Shown here piece by piece: positions 31,231 through 41,789 of a stretch of DNA of 64,000 nucleotides (positions are counted from its first letter, which is position 1; each line of letters starts with the position of its first letter). The stretch covers positions 45,019,313-45,083,312 of the forward strand of contig CM055106.1 of assembly GCA_029204225.1 (NCBI GenBank). Direction: 5' to 3'. The position numbers and the translations under genes were made by a program. This stretch comes from Diphasiastrum complanatum. Taxonomy: Eukaryota; Streptophyta; Lycopodiopsida; Lycopodiales; Lycopodiaceae. The notes below the pieces were generated by a model that saw only the letters and a program-made list of their open reading frames with translations, was not told the origin of the DNA and searched no databases.

Positions 31231-31766
31231 TAAAGCTGTATGTATACATATGAGATGACAGTCCTTGTCTGAGGAATTGAGTCTTTGATCTGTTTTCCTG
31301 ATTGGCATTGACATAAGTTTATAACGTGCTCTAAAATCATTCGTGTTCTTTAACCATTAATTTGGACTTTAGTTGTTGAAGACTTCTGTCTAGAAATGAA
31401 TAGTTTGCGAACACGATTAATTAATTGTTTGCCCAGATGCGAATACATCGAACATTTCTCGACTCTCTGTTGACACCTTAATCAGCCAGAGTGTAGTATT
31501 GTTGTACTGCTATGATAACATCTCATCTGTAGAACGCTTTTCATTCGATTTGATAGAGGCCATATTGTTGTTCTAGAAATTATCAACACCACACACCCAA
31601 ATATAAGTAATATTGGTTACTTTTTAATGTCTGTCGACAACCAGAATAACACTCGACACCACTTGTCATAAATTGTACCAAAAACATAACTTTCTAACAT
31701 TGTTCTATGTGGAAACGACACTATTTGCTACAAAATCTATATTAACCTTGTTGGTATAGTACGACA
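31231..31766 (+). repeat. Gypsy A-type LTR, 3' half
   Basis: Near-identical to the reverse complement of 2989-3525: shared ATAAAGCTGTATGTATACAT, GACAGTCC(C/T)TGTCTGA and the end CTTGTTGGTATAGTACGACA. The 5' half is cut off by the Copia I insertion. Orientation is plus. Confidence 0.88.
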
Positions 31767-32294
31767 AAATCCATGTTAGAAAACTGAAATTTAGTACAAG
31801 ATGAAAAGAGTGCCACAGACAGACATGTATCAAAACAATTACAGAAAATCTTAGAGTGTGTTCCTCAATTGATAAGAAGTGTAGTTGTAATAGTAAGAGA
31901 AAAGAAATGCACAACTTTAGGGAATGACTTGGCTCTCTTTCCTCTATTGATAACGAAAATCTGTGTGGTTACAACTGAGCTGGTGTCACTCTCTTATAGA
32001 GACGCACACAAGGATTAGGTGTCGCTTAGGCTATCGGTGGGAAACATTCATACATCAGTCCAAAACATTGTGATTCACTTAATGCTCTAAATTCCTAAGA
32101 TGCAAATAGGCCTTTACATAGATTTAGGCACTATTGCATATATACATGTGCTAAAATTCAAAAATTTTACCATTATATTACAAATAATAGGATCATGTGG
32201 ACTTATAGGCCTCCACACGGTAACCATTCTAATATGTGTATATCTGAGCACTCTTTCCATCTTGTACTAAATTTTAGTTCTCTAACGTGGATTT
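31767..32294. repeat. 528-bp segment bounded by 47-bp inverted repeats
   Basis: The left arm (31767-31813, AAATCCATGTTAGAAAACTG...) and the reverse complement of the right arm (32248-32294) agree at 43 of 47 positions by eye. The flanks are ACA on both sides (31764-31766 and 32295-32297), a possible 3-bp target duplication. The interior has no gene. It may be a MITE, or the beginning of the Gypsy B LTR containing an internal inverted repeat: B1 keeps only the last five bases (GATTT) before its matching sequence. Confidence 0.6.
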
Positions 32295-32845
32295 ACAGGC
32301 GACATCTGCAAAGAGACAATTCTAACTGATTGTGTGTAGGGAACCGGCCGAAGCTGATAATAAGCATTTGCATAGCCAGACCTTCTTTCAATTATGAATG
32401 AGTTTATGTGCTAGGATAAAGAACTTGATTGTCATTCTGCTTTGTTTGCTTTCCAGTGATAAGAACTAATTATTTGTGATCAATGAGAGGAATCAATTGC
32501 CTATCAGATTTTGTTTTGTGGGATCTATTTGCTTATCTCTAACAGACTGATTGCTTATTGTTCATCCTGAGAGCCTCAAAGATAAAGTGCCTTCTACATT
32601 TTAGACCTTGACCAAATCGTTTCATATTGGTGTTACTGGACGCCAATCCAGTCAATATCAATGGATAACTAGCCTTCCTCTGTGATATTCAATTCTGAAT
32701 ATTACACTCTACATCTCTTCCACTACTCTTTGTACACTTATCATCCAAAAGAGGATATTTCTCTCTCTCTCTCGGGGAACGATAAACCTTTTATATTATA
32801 TATTTTATAGATTTTGTGGAGATCTTTAATGACTAGGCTATCACA
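32295..32845 (+). repeat. Gypsy B2 5' LTR (right-hand part)
   Basis: Homologous to 4253-4786. Ends ...CTATCACA five bases before the PBS. Whether 31767-32294 also belongs to this LTR is unresolved. Confidence 0.7.
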
Positions 32846-32850
32846 TAACT

Positions 32851-32868
32851 TGGCGTCGCTGCCAGGGA
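32851..32868 (+). other. Primer-binding site, tRNA-Asp type (Gypsy B2)
   Basis: TGGCGTCGCTGCCAGGGA, a degraded tRNA-Asp complement at the position equivalent to that in B1. Confidence 0.7.
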
Positions 32869-33012
32869 TTTTTAAGTGTATCAAGTCTACGAATCTTGTT
32901 TATGTAATGCATGCCAAAAGATCAACCGCACGTAACTATCGAACAAAAACACCTAGAGTGAGAACATCGATTGGAAACGTATAGGAAGGCACATGATCTG
33001 TATTTTTAAAAT

Positions 33013-33967
33013 GTGCGAAATTCACCAATAAGAACCAGAATAAGTCCTCAAGCGTTCGATAATCTTTACAAAGCCTTTGTATCTCTTGTAAATTCGCTTG
33101 AAGAAAATCTTGCTAGTTCGCCAAATCCCTCTGACTCGTCAGAATTTTCATCTTCAAAATGTAGTTTTGAATCAGAGTCTGAACACGATCGTGATCCACC
33201 ATTTGAGTCTAGTTCTGAACCAGATCTTGAGCCATCATCTGAATCTACATCTACACGAGTTAAAAACCTCATAGGAAAGCTACGGGTACAATATCATGTG
33301 CCCATGCAGAATGAATGGTTCCCGGGCAGATTGCCCAAAAAAATGGATAGATATTATCATCAAGGATTGATGACTTCATTAGAAGACGTCATAGTGTCCG
33401 CGAAAACATTATGAAACCTCTCAAATTTCTAGGAGGAGGAGGAAGGATAGAAAGAGTAGTAAGAAACATAAACATAAATGAACAGAAGAATCATAATTGT
33501 CTATTGAGTCAGAATCAAAGTCTGATTCAGCAGATGAAGAAGAGTCTTCTGATTATTCATCATATTCTTCTTCATCAGAAGAAGAATCCACCTTTCAAAG
33601 AGTAAAATATTCAGACAAGAAAAATAGGATGGAGAAGTCTGAAAAGATGGACCCATTGAGAAACAGTGTAGAACTTTTAGCAAAAGAGATGAGGGACTTA
33701 AAAGTCCAGATGTTTGACGTTAAAACTAAGCGTAAGAAAGCTAAACCTAACACTAATGTTTGGTGTACTGCTTGCGAAAAAGAGGGACACTCTAAAACTA
33801 ACTGTCCAAATCTACAAACTAACTATATAGAGAAAGAACTATTCCTCTACCCAGTTAATAGTCACGAGGAGGTAGCATATGCTATTGTTCCTCCTAACCA
33901 AAAGGATTCTACACCTAAACCACGATCTAGTCAGCTATATATTATTCTTCGTAGAGGAGGGGCGTGA
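33013..33967 (+). pseudogene. Gypsy B2 gag with intact zinc knuckle
   Basis: First frame 33013-33414: SPIRTRISPQAFDNLYKAFV, an acidic Ser/Glu tract, then a deletion that joins straight to KNLIGKLRVQYHVPMQNEWF and RLPKKMDRYYHQG; the RIWYSQ block of A and B1 is missing. The second frame 33497-33967 is Ser/Glu-rich, then RMEKSEKMDPLRNSVELLAK and the knuckle CTACEKEGHSKTNC, CX2CX4HX4C intact. The two frames are out of register. Confidence 0.78.
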
Positions 33968-34079
33968 GACTCCACTCCACCACCCAGAATAGCTAAGAAA
34001 ATTTTGGTTGAAGAGACTAAACTAAGAAAGTGACGTCTGTAGATCCGATCATAAGTTGCGATTCGCCTAGAGATCCATC

Positions 34080-34793
34080 GCCACGTAAACATCGTTCTTA
34101 TGATATAGTAGAAGATTTCGATTCTAGAATGCCAAATATAGCGGTGACCATAAATTTTTAATGGATTTTATTATATTAAAAACAACTAGAGAATCATCCT
34201 ATAAAGTGTTATTAGGAAGACCTTGGCTATACCAAGCTAATGTAGTAACCCATTGGAGGAGGACGGAAATCACCTTCCAAGACCAAGTGGCTACATCAGA
34301 AGAGAAGAGTCATAAAAGGATCATTGTATTCTGGGAAAAAAATAAATATGAAGGCAAAATGCCGACATCATCCTCAAGTTACACTTTGGAGAACAAAGAA
34401 GTCCACTCTGCAAGGACTGAGGAGGGAGAGGAGTCTATTAAACTGCCAATATCTGCATATAGCAATAAAGTAGAGTACATAGATAGAGGGGACTGTGGAA
34501 TTCCCAAAATTATCGCAACCATAGGCAGTTTTGTTATACAAAAGATATTAGCATATTCGGGATTAAGTATAAACTTGATGACCAAAAATATGGCTAAAGA
34601 ATTAGGACTAGGAGATCAAATCCAGTCCACTGTCCATTATGAAATACATCTAGTTGATGCATCCCATTGTACACAGGTAGGAGAGTTAAGGAACGTTAGT
34701 ATAAACATAGAAACCAAAATCTTTATTATGAATTTCTTTGTCATAAACCTAGCGGATATGCTACCATATTCAATATTGTTTGGTAGGCCGTAG
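34080..34793 (+). pseudogene. Gypsy B2 protease region: end of first domain plus complete second retropepsin-like domain
   Basis: A deletion near 34140 removes the active site of domain 1, leaving FLMDFIILKTTRESSYKVLL and GRPWLYQANVVTHWRRTEIT. The 210-codon frame then runs through the spacer (KRIIVFWEKNKYEGKMPTSS) into domain 2: DRGDCGIPKIIATIGSFVIQ, KILAYSGLSINLM (Asp replaced, SG kept), AKELGLGDQIQSTVHYEIHL, TKIFIMNFFVINLADMLPYS and a second LLGRPWLY-like end ILFGRP. So each repeat has its own flap and its own GRPWLY terminus. No DSG survives. Confidence 0.8.
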
Positions 34794-35460
34794 TTATACT
34801 AGGCTGACGCCATTATAAATTGGTCTACAAAGCAAATATTCTTTCCAGGTATACTAACGGCCAGCCCATTAGGAGATCATCTTATAAGATGGGGTGAGAA
34901 AGTAGGAGAACCTATAGACTCCCAAGTAAATTTCATAGTGTTATGAGATAGATGAGGAGGATGGAAGAGAATCTCTAACATCTGAATCAAGGGAAGTTAT
35001 GGGTGGAACCAGAGCAAGTTTGAATAAGGGTATGATAGACAAAGATGATTATGAAGAAATAGAAATTAGCAAAGATAGAACTTTGAACCTGTATAAACAC
35101 TAATCTGACCAAGAATGGGAGTACATATTAATTCTCTAGAAATTTCTAAATGTGTTTGCTTGGTTGATAAATGATTTAACTAGTATACCAGTTAAATGGG
35201 GCGAGCATGGGATAGATTTAATCCAGGATGCTATACCAGTTAGACAAAGACAGTATAGATTAAACCCGAAGTATTCATTTTTAGTAAAGGATGAATTACA
35301 TAGATGCCTTAGAGCAAGAATATACCTTGTTCTGAGTAGTGTATCAACCATAGTAATAGTACCAAAGAAAAAGACATGAAATATTGGAGTATATCAGGAC
35401 TTTAGGAAGTTGAATGCAACTACCGCAAAAGACTATCATCCACTACCATACACAGACCCC
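34794..35460 (+). pseudogene. Gypsy B2 pre-RT linker and start of reverse transcriptase
   Basis: After the stop at the second GRP-LY motif, broken frames give FFPGILTASPLGDHLIRWGE, then NVFAWLINDLTSIPVKWGEH (the YQDVFAW-type motif), VRQRQYRLNPKYSFLVKDEL, VSTIVIVPKKKT and, after a stop, DFRKLNATTAKDYHPLPYTD: RT finger motifs. The catalytic palm motif is not reached; the element ends at 35460. Confidence 0.8.
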
Positions 35461-36856
35461 CTTAATGTGGATCCTGAAAAACTTTGATCTTCAGATTTAA
35501 CATATCATTAAATCTGAGATGTTGCTCCTTTGATAGAGCCTTTGTGAAGTAATCTGCTGTCATGTAGTTTGTTCTGCAGAAAACCAATGCTACTTCTTTG
35601 CTATGCACTTTCTCTCTAAGGTAATGATACCTTATTTCAATATGTTTGCTTCGAGAGTGAAATCTCGGATTGAGAGATAGCGCTATTGTGCTTTGATTGT
35701 CACAATAGATTGTTGTAGGAAGTGGTTGTGCAAGGTTGATGTCTGCAAGCAGTTGCCTTAGCCAGATCATCTCTGTTGCATTTGTGACAACTATGTATTT
35801 GGATTTTGTTGATGATAATGCAACTGAGGTCTGCTTCCGGCTGTTCCATGAGATTGGGCCTTGGTTGTATAAAAATAAAAATCCAGAAGTTGATTTTTGG
35901 TGTCGACATCTCCTACCCAATCTGCATCTATGTAGGGATGTTGGCAGTGTGGCTGCCTCCGTAATAGATGCCGAGAGCTTTTGTTGCTTGGATGTACTTC
36001 ATGACCTTTGTTAGTGCCTTCCAATGAGTTAAGCCTAGATTTGACAGGAATTGGCTGAGTGCACTGATTAAATATGCAAGGTCTGGTCACATGCAGATCA
36101 TTGCGTACATTAGTGAGCCGATGATGGATTGAAACGGGTAGCGCTTGATCTCCTCCTTTTCTGCCTTAGTTTGAGGAGATTGTTTGATAACTTTAGTCCA
36201 AGGTCGAGTGAAAAGTGACTTGGTTTGCAGTTGGCCATTCCATACTTTTCCAGCACATTGTTGAGATATCATTGATGAGTGTGTAGGTCGATCTCGTTGG
36301 ATTTGGATTCCGAGACAATAGTGGGCTGGACCTATGTTAGTCATCTTGTATTCCTAGGCCAACATACTTTTTGTGTCCTTTATCAGATTTAGATTGTTAC
36401 TAAATAAGAGTGTATCATCTACATAGAGAGTGATGATGATGAAGTAGTCTGATATAGACTTGAAATAGACATTCTAGTCTGCTGAGTTTGAAATAAAACC
36501 ATTCTCTATTAGAAATGCATTGATCTTCTGAAACCAGGCTCTTGGTGACTGTTTCAGCCCATAGAGCACCTTGTGGATTTTGCATACAAGGTGATGTTGC
36601 TTGCCGTTGAGTTCGTATCCCTCTGGCTGCGTCATATAGATTTTCTCTTCGATGGTTCCATTGAGGAATGTAGTTTGACATCCATCTGGTGAACTTCAAG
36701 ATCTGTTGCGACTGCAAAGGAGAGGAGTAGGCGGATCGAAACATGTTTGACAACTAGATGGAAGGTTTCTAAATAATCCAGATTTGGAATATGGGAAAAG
36801 CCTTTGGCGACTAGCCTGGCCTTGTAATGATTTAGCCTTCCTTCAATGTCGTACAA
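35461..36856 (-). pseudogene. Copia III reverse transcriptase and RNase H fragment
   Basis: Minus strand, several frames: GRLNHYKARLVAKGFSHIPN, then LYGLKQSPRAWFQK-type sequence, ITLYVDDTLLFSNNLNLIKD with the YVDD motif near 36420, HYCLGIQIQRDRP, QSIIGSLMYAM, and an intact 152-codon RNase H frame (35920-35462) with STSGFLFLYNQGPISWNSRK, LSSTKSKYIVVTNATEMIWL, IYCDNQSTIALSLNPRFHSR and DYFTKALSKEQHLRF. It ends with a CATTAAGGGGG purine tract but no LTR; Gypsy B2 RT adjoins. At its 5' end it begins exactly where the plus-strand half at 37.2-40.1 kb stops. Confidence 0.9.
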
Positions 36857-37245
36857 GCAATATTATTGTGTTACAAGCAAGATCTGTCAACAAAACATAA
36901 GACTAAGCATCATAAGTGCCTCTACTCGACTAGAGACAGAAAATAAGAAGTACAAAACTCGTGGAGAGAGAGAGGGCACAAAGAGCTTGTCTCCAAATTT
37001 GCATTACACACAAATTTCATCATATTCTCAATGAGAGTACATCACATATATATAGATCCATGGACTCTCCTCCTACTTTGAGTTGAATTGGAGTTGTGGA
37101 TCCACCTCTCAAGCTATCTAGACTTATCCAAGCCACCTCACTATGTCTAATTGTGCCACCTAGTCTTTTCATGCATTAAATGTGGCATGTAAAGTACAAA
37201 TGGCAATTCTTATGGTAGCTCGAGTTTCTACTTCTACCTACCTTG
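36857..37245. other. LTR- or promoter-like segment, family unknown
   Basis: Noncoding. On the minus strand it has ATGGATCTATATATATGTGA (TATA region near 37050), a CT-rich run and CACGAGTTTTG, an arrangement similar to the Copia I LTR core. No second copy or ends found. Confidence 0.35.
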
Positions 37246-37820
37246 AATATTTTATTCTAAGATGGGTCTTTACTAAGCCAAAAGAGGTCAGTCTAAAGGC
37301 ACCTTAGGGATCTACATACCTTTAGTCTAAGCGCACCATCGGGTTTTTTGAGATTTTGCTACATTGGCAGACCAACGTCGCCAACTTATCATCAACCCTA
37401 AAATAGCTGGACAACCAAATATCCCAAGGGCGGTTAGCGGTTACCAATTTTGTACATATACAAAGACTGGCATAAATAACATTCAAGGCTTGTAAGATGT
37501 TTGTCTCTCGACACTTGTAAATATATATACTAGTTGAATCAAGCTATGTAAGTGTTAATTAAAATTCTCTTTCAATCAGAGTTATCTGTAGCTAGCATTA
37601 TCACGCTCAGCAAGTTGAAGTTATTACTTCAAGCCATTATACTCATTGTTGAAATTAATCAGAGTGCAATTTTTGTCTCACTACTGCATTGTTCATTTGC
37701 GCAATTTATATGAATCACTTGTCTTAAATATTTTTGCTGCTAATTGTTGTGTTTCCGTTCATACACGCCTATGCTCAAAGCCTCAAGCTTCCACTGTCGG
37801 TCATCCCACGTTTTATGACA
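37246..37820 (+). repeat. 5' LTR of Copia III (left end approximate)
   Basis: Ends ...CCACGTTTTATGACA next to the PBS. The left ~250 bp match 63080-63275 (GTTTTTTGAGATTTTGCTAC, ATTGGCAGACC, ACCAAATATCCCAAGGG); the right ~230 bp match LTR III at 21831-22466. The 5' border is estimated. Confidence 0.75.
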
Positions 37821-37833
37821 TGGTATCAGAGTA
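37821..37833 (+). other. Primer-binding site, initiator tRNA-Met type (Copia III)
   Basis: TGGTATCAGAGTA follows the LTR directly; the last bases differ from the usual GAGCC. Confidence 0.88.
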
Positions 37834-37949
37834 GGCATTTTAGTAATCTGCATTTCTACTACGGATTATCAGTCTTGTTTCTATCAAGACGTCTTTCTAG
37901 CAAACATGCAGCCAACAGTATTCCAAAAATTGTTGTTTCTACCAACGAT

Positions 37950-38850
37950 CTCGTTCAACAAGAATCGATACATCATCTAGTTCATCTCTCATTGACAAAC
38001 TCAATGGAGATAACTACCATATCTGGAAATTCAAGATGAAGGTTATACTTCTAGCCAAAGAATTGTGGGACATTGTTGATGGCACAAAGCTCAAACCAAA
38101 AGGTGATGCAGCCAGCATCACCAAGTGGAGACTGAGAGATGGCAAAGTATTTTCCATGATCACCCTCAATATGAAGGATACTCAGATTAGCCACATACGT
38201 GCTAATCAGACTGCTAAGAATGCATGGGACATCTTAGCAACTCTCTATGACATCAAAGACGTTACTTCCAAGTTCATCTGCGGAAGAAATTCTTCACCCT
38301 CAGAATGTCTGATGCAGATAGTGTTTCGAGTCATCTCAACACATTCAAAAATCTTATGGAGCAGATGACTACAACTGGTTTAATCATAGAAGATTCGGAT
38401 GCACTCATGACTCTATTATCGAGTCTACCTGAAGCCTACAAAAATTGGATAATGGCAATTTCTACCCAGGAGCACCTCACTCTATCAAGAGTAATTTCGC
38501 TGCTCCTACAAGAGGAGATCAGAAGATTAGCACCCTCCTCAAGCTCATGATCAGATCCTCAAACCCTATATTCAAAAAATTAGAAGTTTAGATCCAAGAA
38601 ATCTACAAAGTCAGGCTATACTGACAAGAAAAGCAACATGCAATCTAGACCAAATTCCAGTCTAGGATCGAATTCAAGCTCATTCATCATTCCAACTTGT
38701 GCAAAAACTTTTTTGTAGATGTTGTAAGAGGATTGGCCACGAAATCAAGGACTGCCGAACTTTGAAATACAACAACAAAAAGAAGAAGCAGTTCCAACAA
38801 CAAGCACATAGTGCTACAACCAGTCACTCAAATTAGCAACAAGAAGAAGA
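37950..38850 (+). pseudogene. Copia III gag with zinc knuckle
   Basis: Reads SLIDKLNGDNYHIWKFKMKV, then LAKELWDIVDGTKLKPKGDA and NAWDILATLYDIKDVTSKF; after a frameshift near 38290, FFTLRMSDADSVSSHLNTFK and LSSLPEAYKNWIMAISTQEH; a stop at ~38548; then CRCCKRIGHEIKDC near 38715, a complete CX2CX4HX4C knuckle. This is the UBN2-type Copia gag architecture. Gag of this family differs clearly from Copia I/II, so it is a separate lineage. Confidence 0.85.
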
Positions 38851-40138
38851 AGATGAAGCAGCTTTTATGACCAAAGTCGAAGAACAACAAGATATCGATT
38901 CCTGGTATCTAGATTTTGGAGCAACTCAACACATGACTCACCATCGCGACTGGTTCAAAGACTATACTTCTCCATGCAAAAGCTGTATTATTAGCAAACA
39001 TTCTAGGAGTCCCTTCATTTCAGACTCAGTTCATACATCCAAGGGGTTGCTTGACCTTGTACATAGCGACATTTGTGGCTCGATGCAGACTGCTTCCACA
39101 GAAGGAGCTCTCTATTTCCTAACCTTCATCAATGACTTCTCTTGAAGAACTGCAACCTACTATATGAAGAACAAATCCAAAGCATTCAAGTTCTTCAAGC
39201 AGTTCAAGGCGTCTACAGAAAACCAAACCCACAGGAAGATCAAGGCTCTATGCACAGATGGAGGGGGAGAGTACATCTCCACAGAATTCAAGGAGTTCTA
39301 CAAGGCCAACAAGGTACATCAACAATATACAACTAGCTACTCACCTCAGTCCAATGGTGTAGCTGAACGAAAGAATCGAACACTCATCGAAAGTGCCAAG
39401 AGCATGATGGCCCGTGCCTCTCTTCCAAAGAAATTTTGGGCAAAAGCTGTTACTACAACTACCTATTTGTAGAATTGATCCATCGCCAAAGCACTGAATG
39501 GCAAGACACCTTATGAGGTGTGGACAGGATCAAAACCATCACTCAAACATATTCGAATGTTTGGTTGCATCGCTTTCACTCAGATCCTTGAAGATCTAAG
39601 GAGAAAGCTGGATGATAAGAGTAGAAAAACAATTTTCATCGGCTATTCTCCAGACCACAAGGCATACAAGCTCTACAATTTGGATACCGAGAAGGCATTC
39701 ACCAGTAGAGACATCATTTTTGTGGAAGACCAGTTTATCGACCACAAAAGAAAAATTGCTGATAAATTCGACTCTAGGATTGAGCAACCAGACAACTCTG
39801 ATCCAGAGATTCAACTACAGAATCTCGACGCTAACTCAAACAATGAGTTAGAACCTTAATGAGTCAACCCACATCAGAGGATCGAAGTTCAATCCAGAAG
39901 GTCGAACAGGTCCAAACAGCCTCCATCCAGATTTATGAATGATCCAGTCTGCTACTTTGTGCAAAAACCGACCACCATTTTTGAAGCAATGTCTACTCTT
40001 GACGCTAACCAGTGGAAAGCAGTGATGGACATCGAATTCGATTCTCTTATGGAGAATCAAACATGGACACTCATAGAGATGCCAAAGGACCGAAACCCAA
40101 TTCCATGCAAATGGATCTTCAAGGCGAATCAGTTTTCC
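38851..40138 (+). pseudogene. Copia III protease-integrase-RT start
   Basis: Protease: DSWYLDFGATQHMTHHRDWF (DSG changed to DFG). A deletion then joins it to the integrase zinc-domain end CKSCIISKHSRSPF. The integrase core retains D (LVHSDICG), D (LCTDGGGEY) and E (NGVAERKNRT). The C-terminal part follows: FGCIAFTQILEDLRRKLDDK, IFIGYSPDHKAYKLYNLDTE, then the linker and ANQWKAVMDIEFDSLMENQT, MPKDRNPIPCKWIFK. It breaks off at ~40132. Stops at ~39144, ~39471 and ~39857. The missing remainder is equivalent to the reversed piece at 35461-36856. Confidence 0.9.
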
Positions 40139-41240
40139 TATTGACAACCAATGCTAGTCTGATCTTTATGGTATTATTGGGCTTAGGAGATCAAAAATAC
40201 GTGTGTAGGGCATCCCACACGTGTGAATTCAGCATGGTATCAAAGCCTACCTAAGTTTTACAAGCAAATCTAATAAAAAAGTTTGCAGATCTGATCAGAT
40301 TTCAAGCTAGGAATTGTCTAGATTCTACTTTCTAGCTAGTTTGCAGTTTTCTGGTGATTTAGAGCTTCAAACCACATTGAATGGTCTAGATCAGGTACTG
40401 TACATCAGGTGCTGGCACGTGTGAAATCTGCCCATTTTCAGTTTGGTGGTTCTCTCTCACCTTAGATCCAAATTTCATGCAAATCAGCCCACTAGAAAGC
40501 TAGAAATGTGTAAAATCTGATGCAATTTAAATTATGACAGTTGGATAAGCCAATCAGAAGTTATAAGCTTTTGAAGAGTCGTAGGTAGGGCACCTAGACT
40601 TGTGGCAAATCGTGTATACATATCATTTATTGCTTGAATGATCACAAAAATCATCCAGAAGCTGCACAATCTCATCTATATGTGATTCAGACAAAATTTA
40701 TAGGTTCTAGGCAAACTGTTTCATACAAATAGATTGTATTTGAGTCAATTTGACATTTTTGGAGTATTTCACATGTGTGAAATTCAGAGAACCATAACTT
40801 TTGCCATACTTCATCTTTTTTGATGATTCAAATTTTGTTTTAGAGAGATTGTCAAGCTAGTGAGATCTATCTCATAGTTTTTTGCTTGGTCTTACATAGG
40901 ATTTGGTTTTGTACCCTTGATTGGTTCTTATAGTGAGAAGATAAGCAATTCTTTCATCCATCTTTTTTGATTTCCATCATTCTTTATGACTTCAATGGGT
41001 GTCTTTCTATTAGAAGCAAGTGAAAGATTGTCAACCTCCAATTACTCAATTTGGAAGGTTAGAATGGAATCTATCTTAATACTACAAGATGTGATGGATA
41101 TTGTACTTGGCATTGAAGAACCACAAATTCTTTAAGAAATTCCAAAGTACAAAAAGAGAGCTAGGATGGCTTAGCATTATATTAAGATGAATGTCTCAAA
41201 TGACATCTTAAGAGAAACTGGTGCTTGTACTAACCGTTAA
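40139..41240 (+). mobile_element. Copia 5' fragment: LTR end, PBS, leader, gag N-terminus
   Basis: LTR remnant to 40234 containing CACACGTGTG (40216-40225), then TGGTATCAAAGCC (40235-40247, an initiator-Met PBS with one change), a ~750-nt leader, and a gag start at ~40989: MGVFLLEASERLSTSNYSIW, KVRMESILILQDVMDIVLGI, then stops and KKRARMA, YIKMNVSNDILRE. Gag is closest to Copia II, but the LTR end differs. Similarity ends near 41240. Confidence 0.8.
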
Positions 41241-41789
41241 TATGGAGAGAACTAACTAAGTTCAATTTCCACGACTTAAAAAATAAGAGGAAACATGTCT
41301 CATTGACGGAGTGGTTCCTTTTTAACATTAACTCCCCAAAAAGTTTGTGTTAATAATATAAGTACAATGGTAGTTAATGAAGTGACATGACGTGTTTTTG
41401 AAAGTTGGACCCTATGAAATTAGAATTTTTTGATATCGGATCGACTCGTATTGAATCTATATTGGATCAAAATGTATTTATAATTTTTTAATACATTGAG
41501 ACATAGAAATTATTCGATACATAGTGTTCAGAATTTGGGACACTTAAAAAGCTTCAATAGATCGAAAAAATCAAAATATAGTATAACTCTCCTCCCCTCA
41601 AATTGTGAAATGACCTCGTTGAAGAAAAATAAGAAATAAAACTGAATCTCTCTTGGAAAAGCATAGAACAAAATTTGCTTACATAAAACCAATAGGTTTA
41701 TTTTTTATTTTTTTCTAAAAACTAGAACGACACAATTGAAACACAAAACAAAAAAAATAAAAAACCAAAAATTTAAATATCTGAAGTAT
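41241..41789. other. Interval with no gene; polypurine-tract candidate
   Basis: AT-rich. On the minus strand TTTGAGGGGAGGAGAG at 41588-41603 is a good polypurine tract for the D element ending at ~41790, but the sequence beyond it does not match LTR D. Confidence 0.4.

Larger units (their letters stand above)
32295..35460 (+). mobile_element. Ty3/Gypsy element B2 (partial, plus strand)
   Basis: LTR part (32295-32845), PBS, gag with internal deletion, intact zinc knuckle, protease region with the second retropepsin copy well preserved, then pre-RT and the beginning of RT. At 35460 it stops abruptly in RT, at YHPLPYTD, and is joined to reversed Copia III sequence. Same family as B1. Confidence 0.85.
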
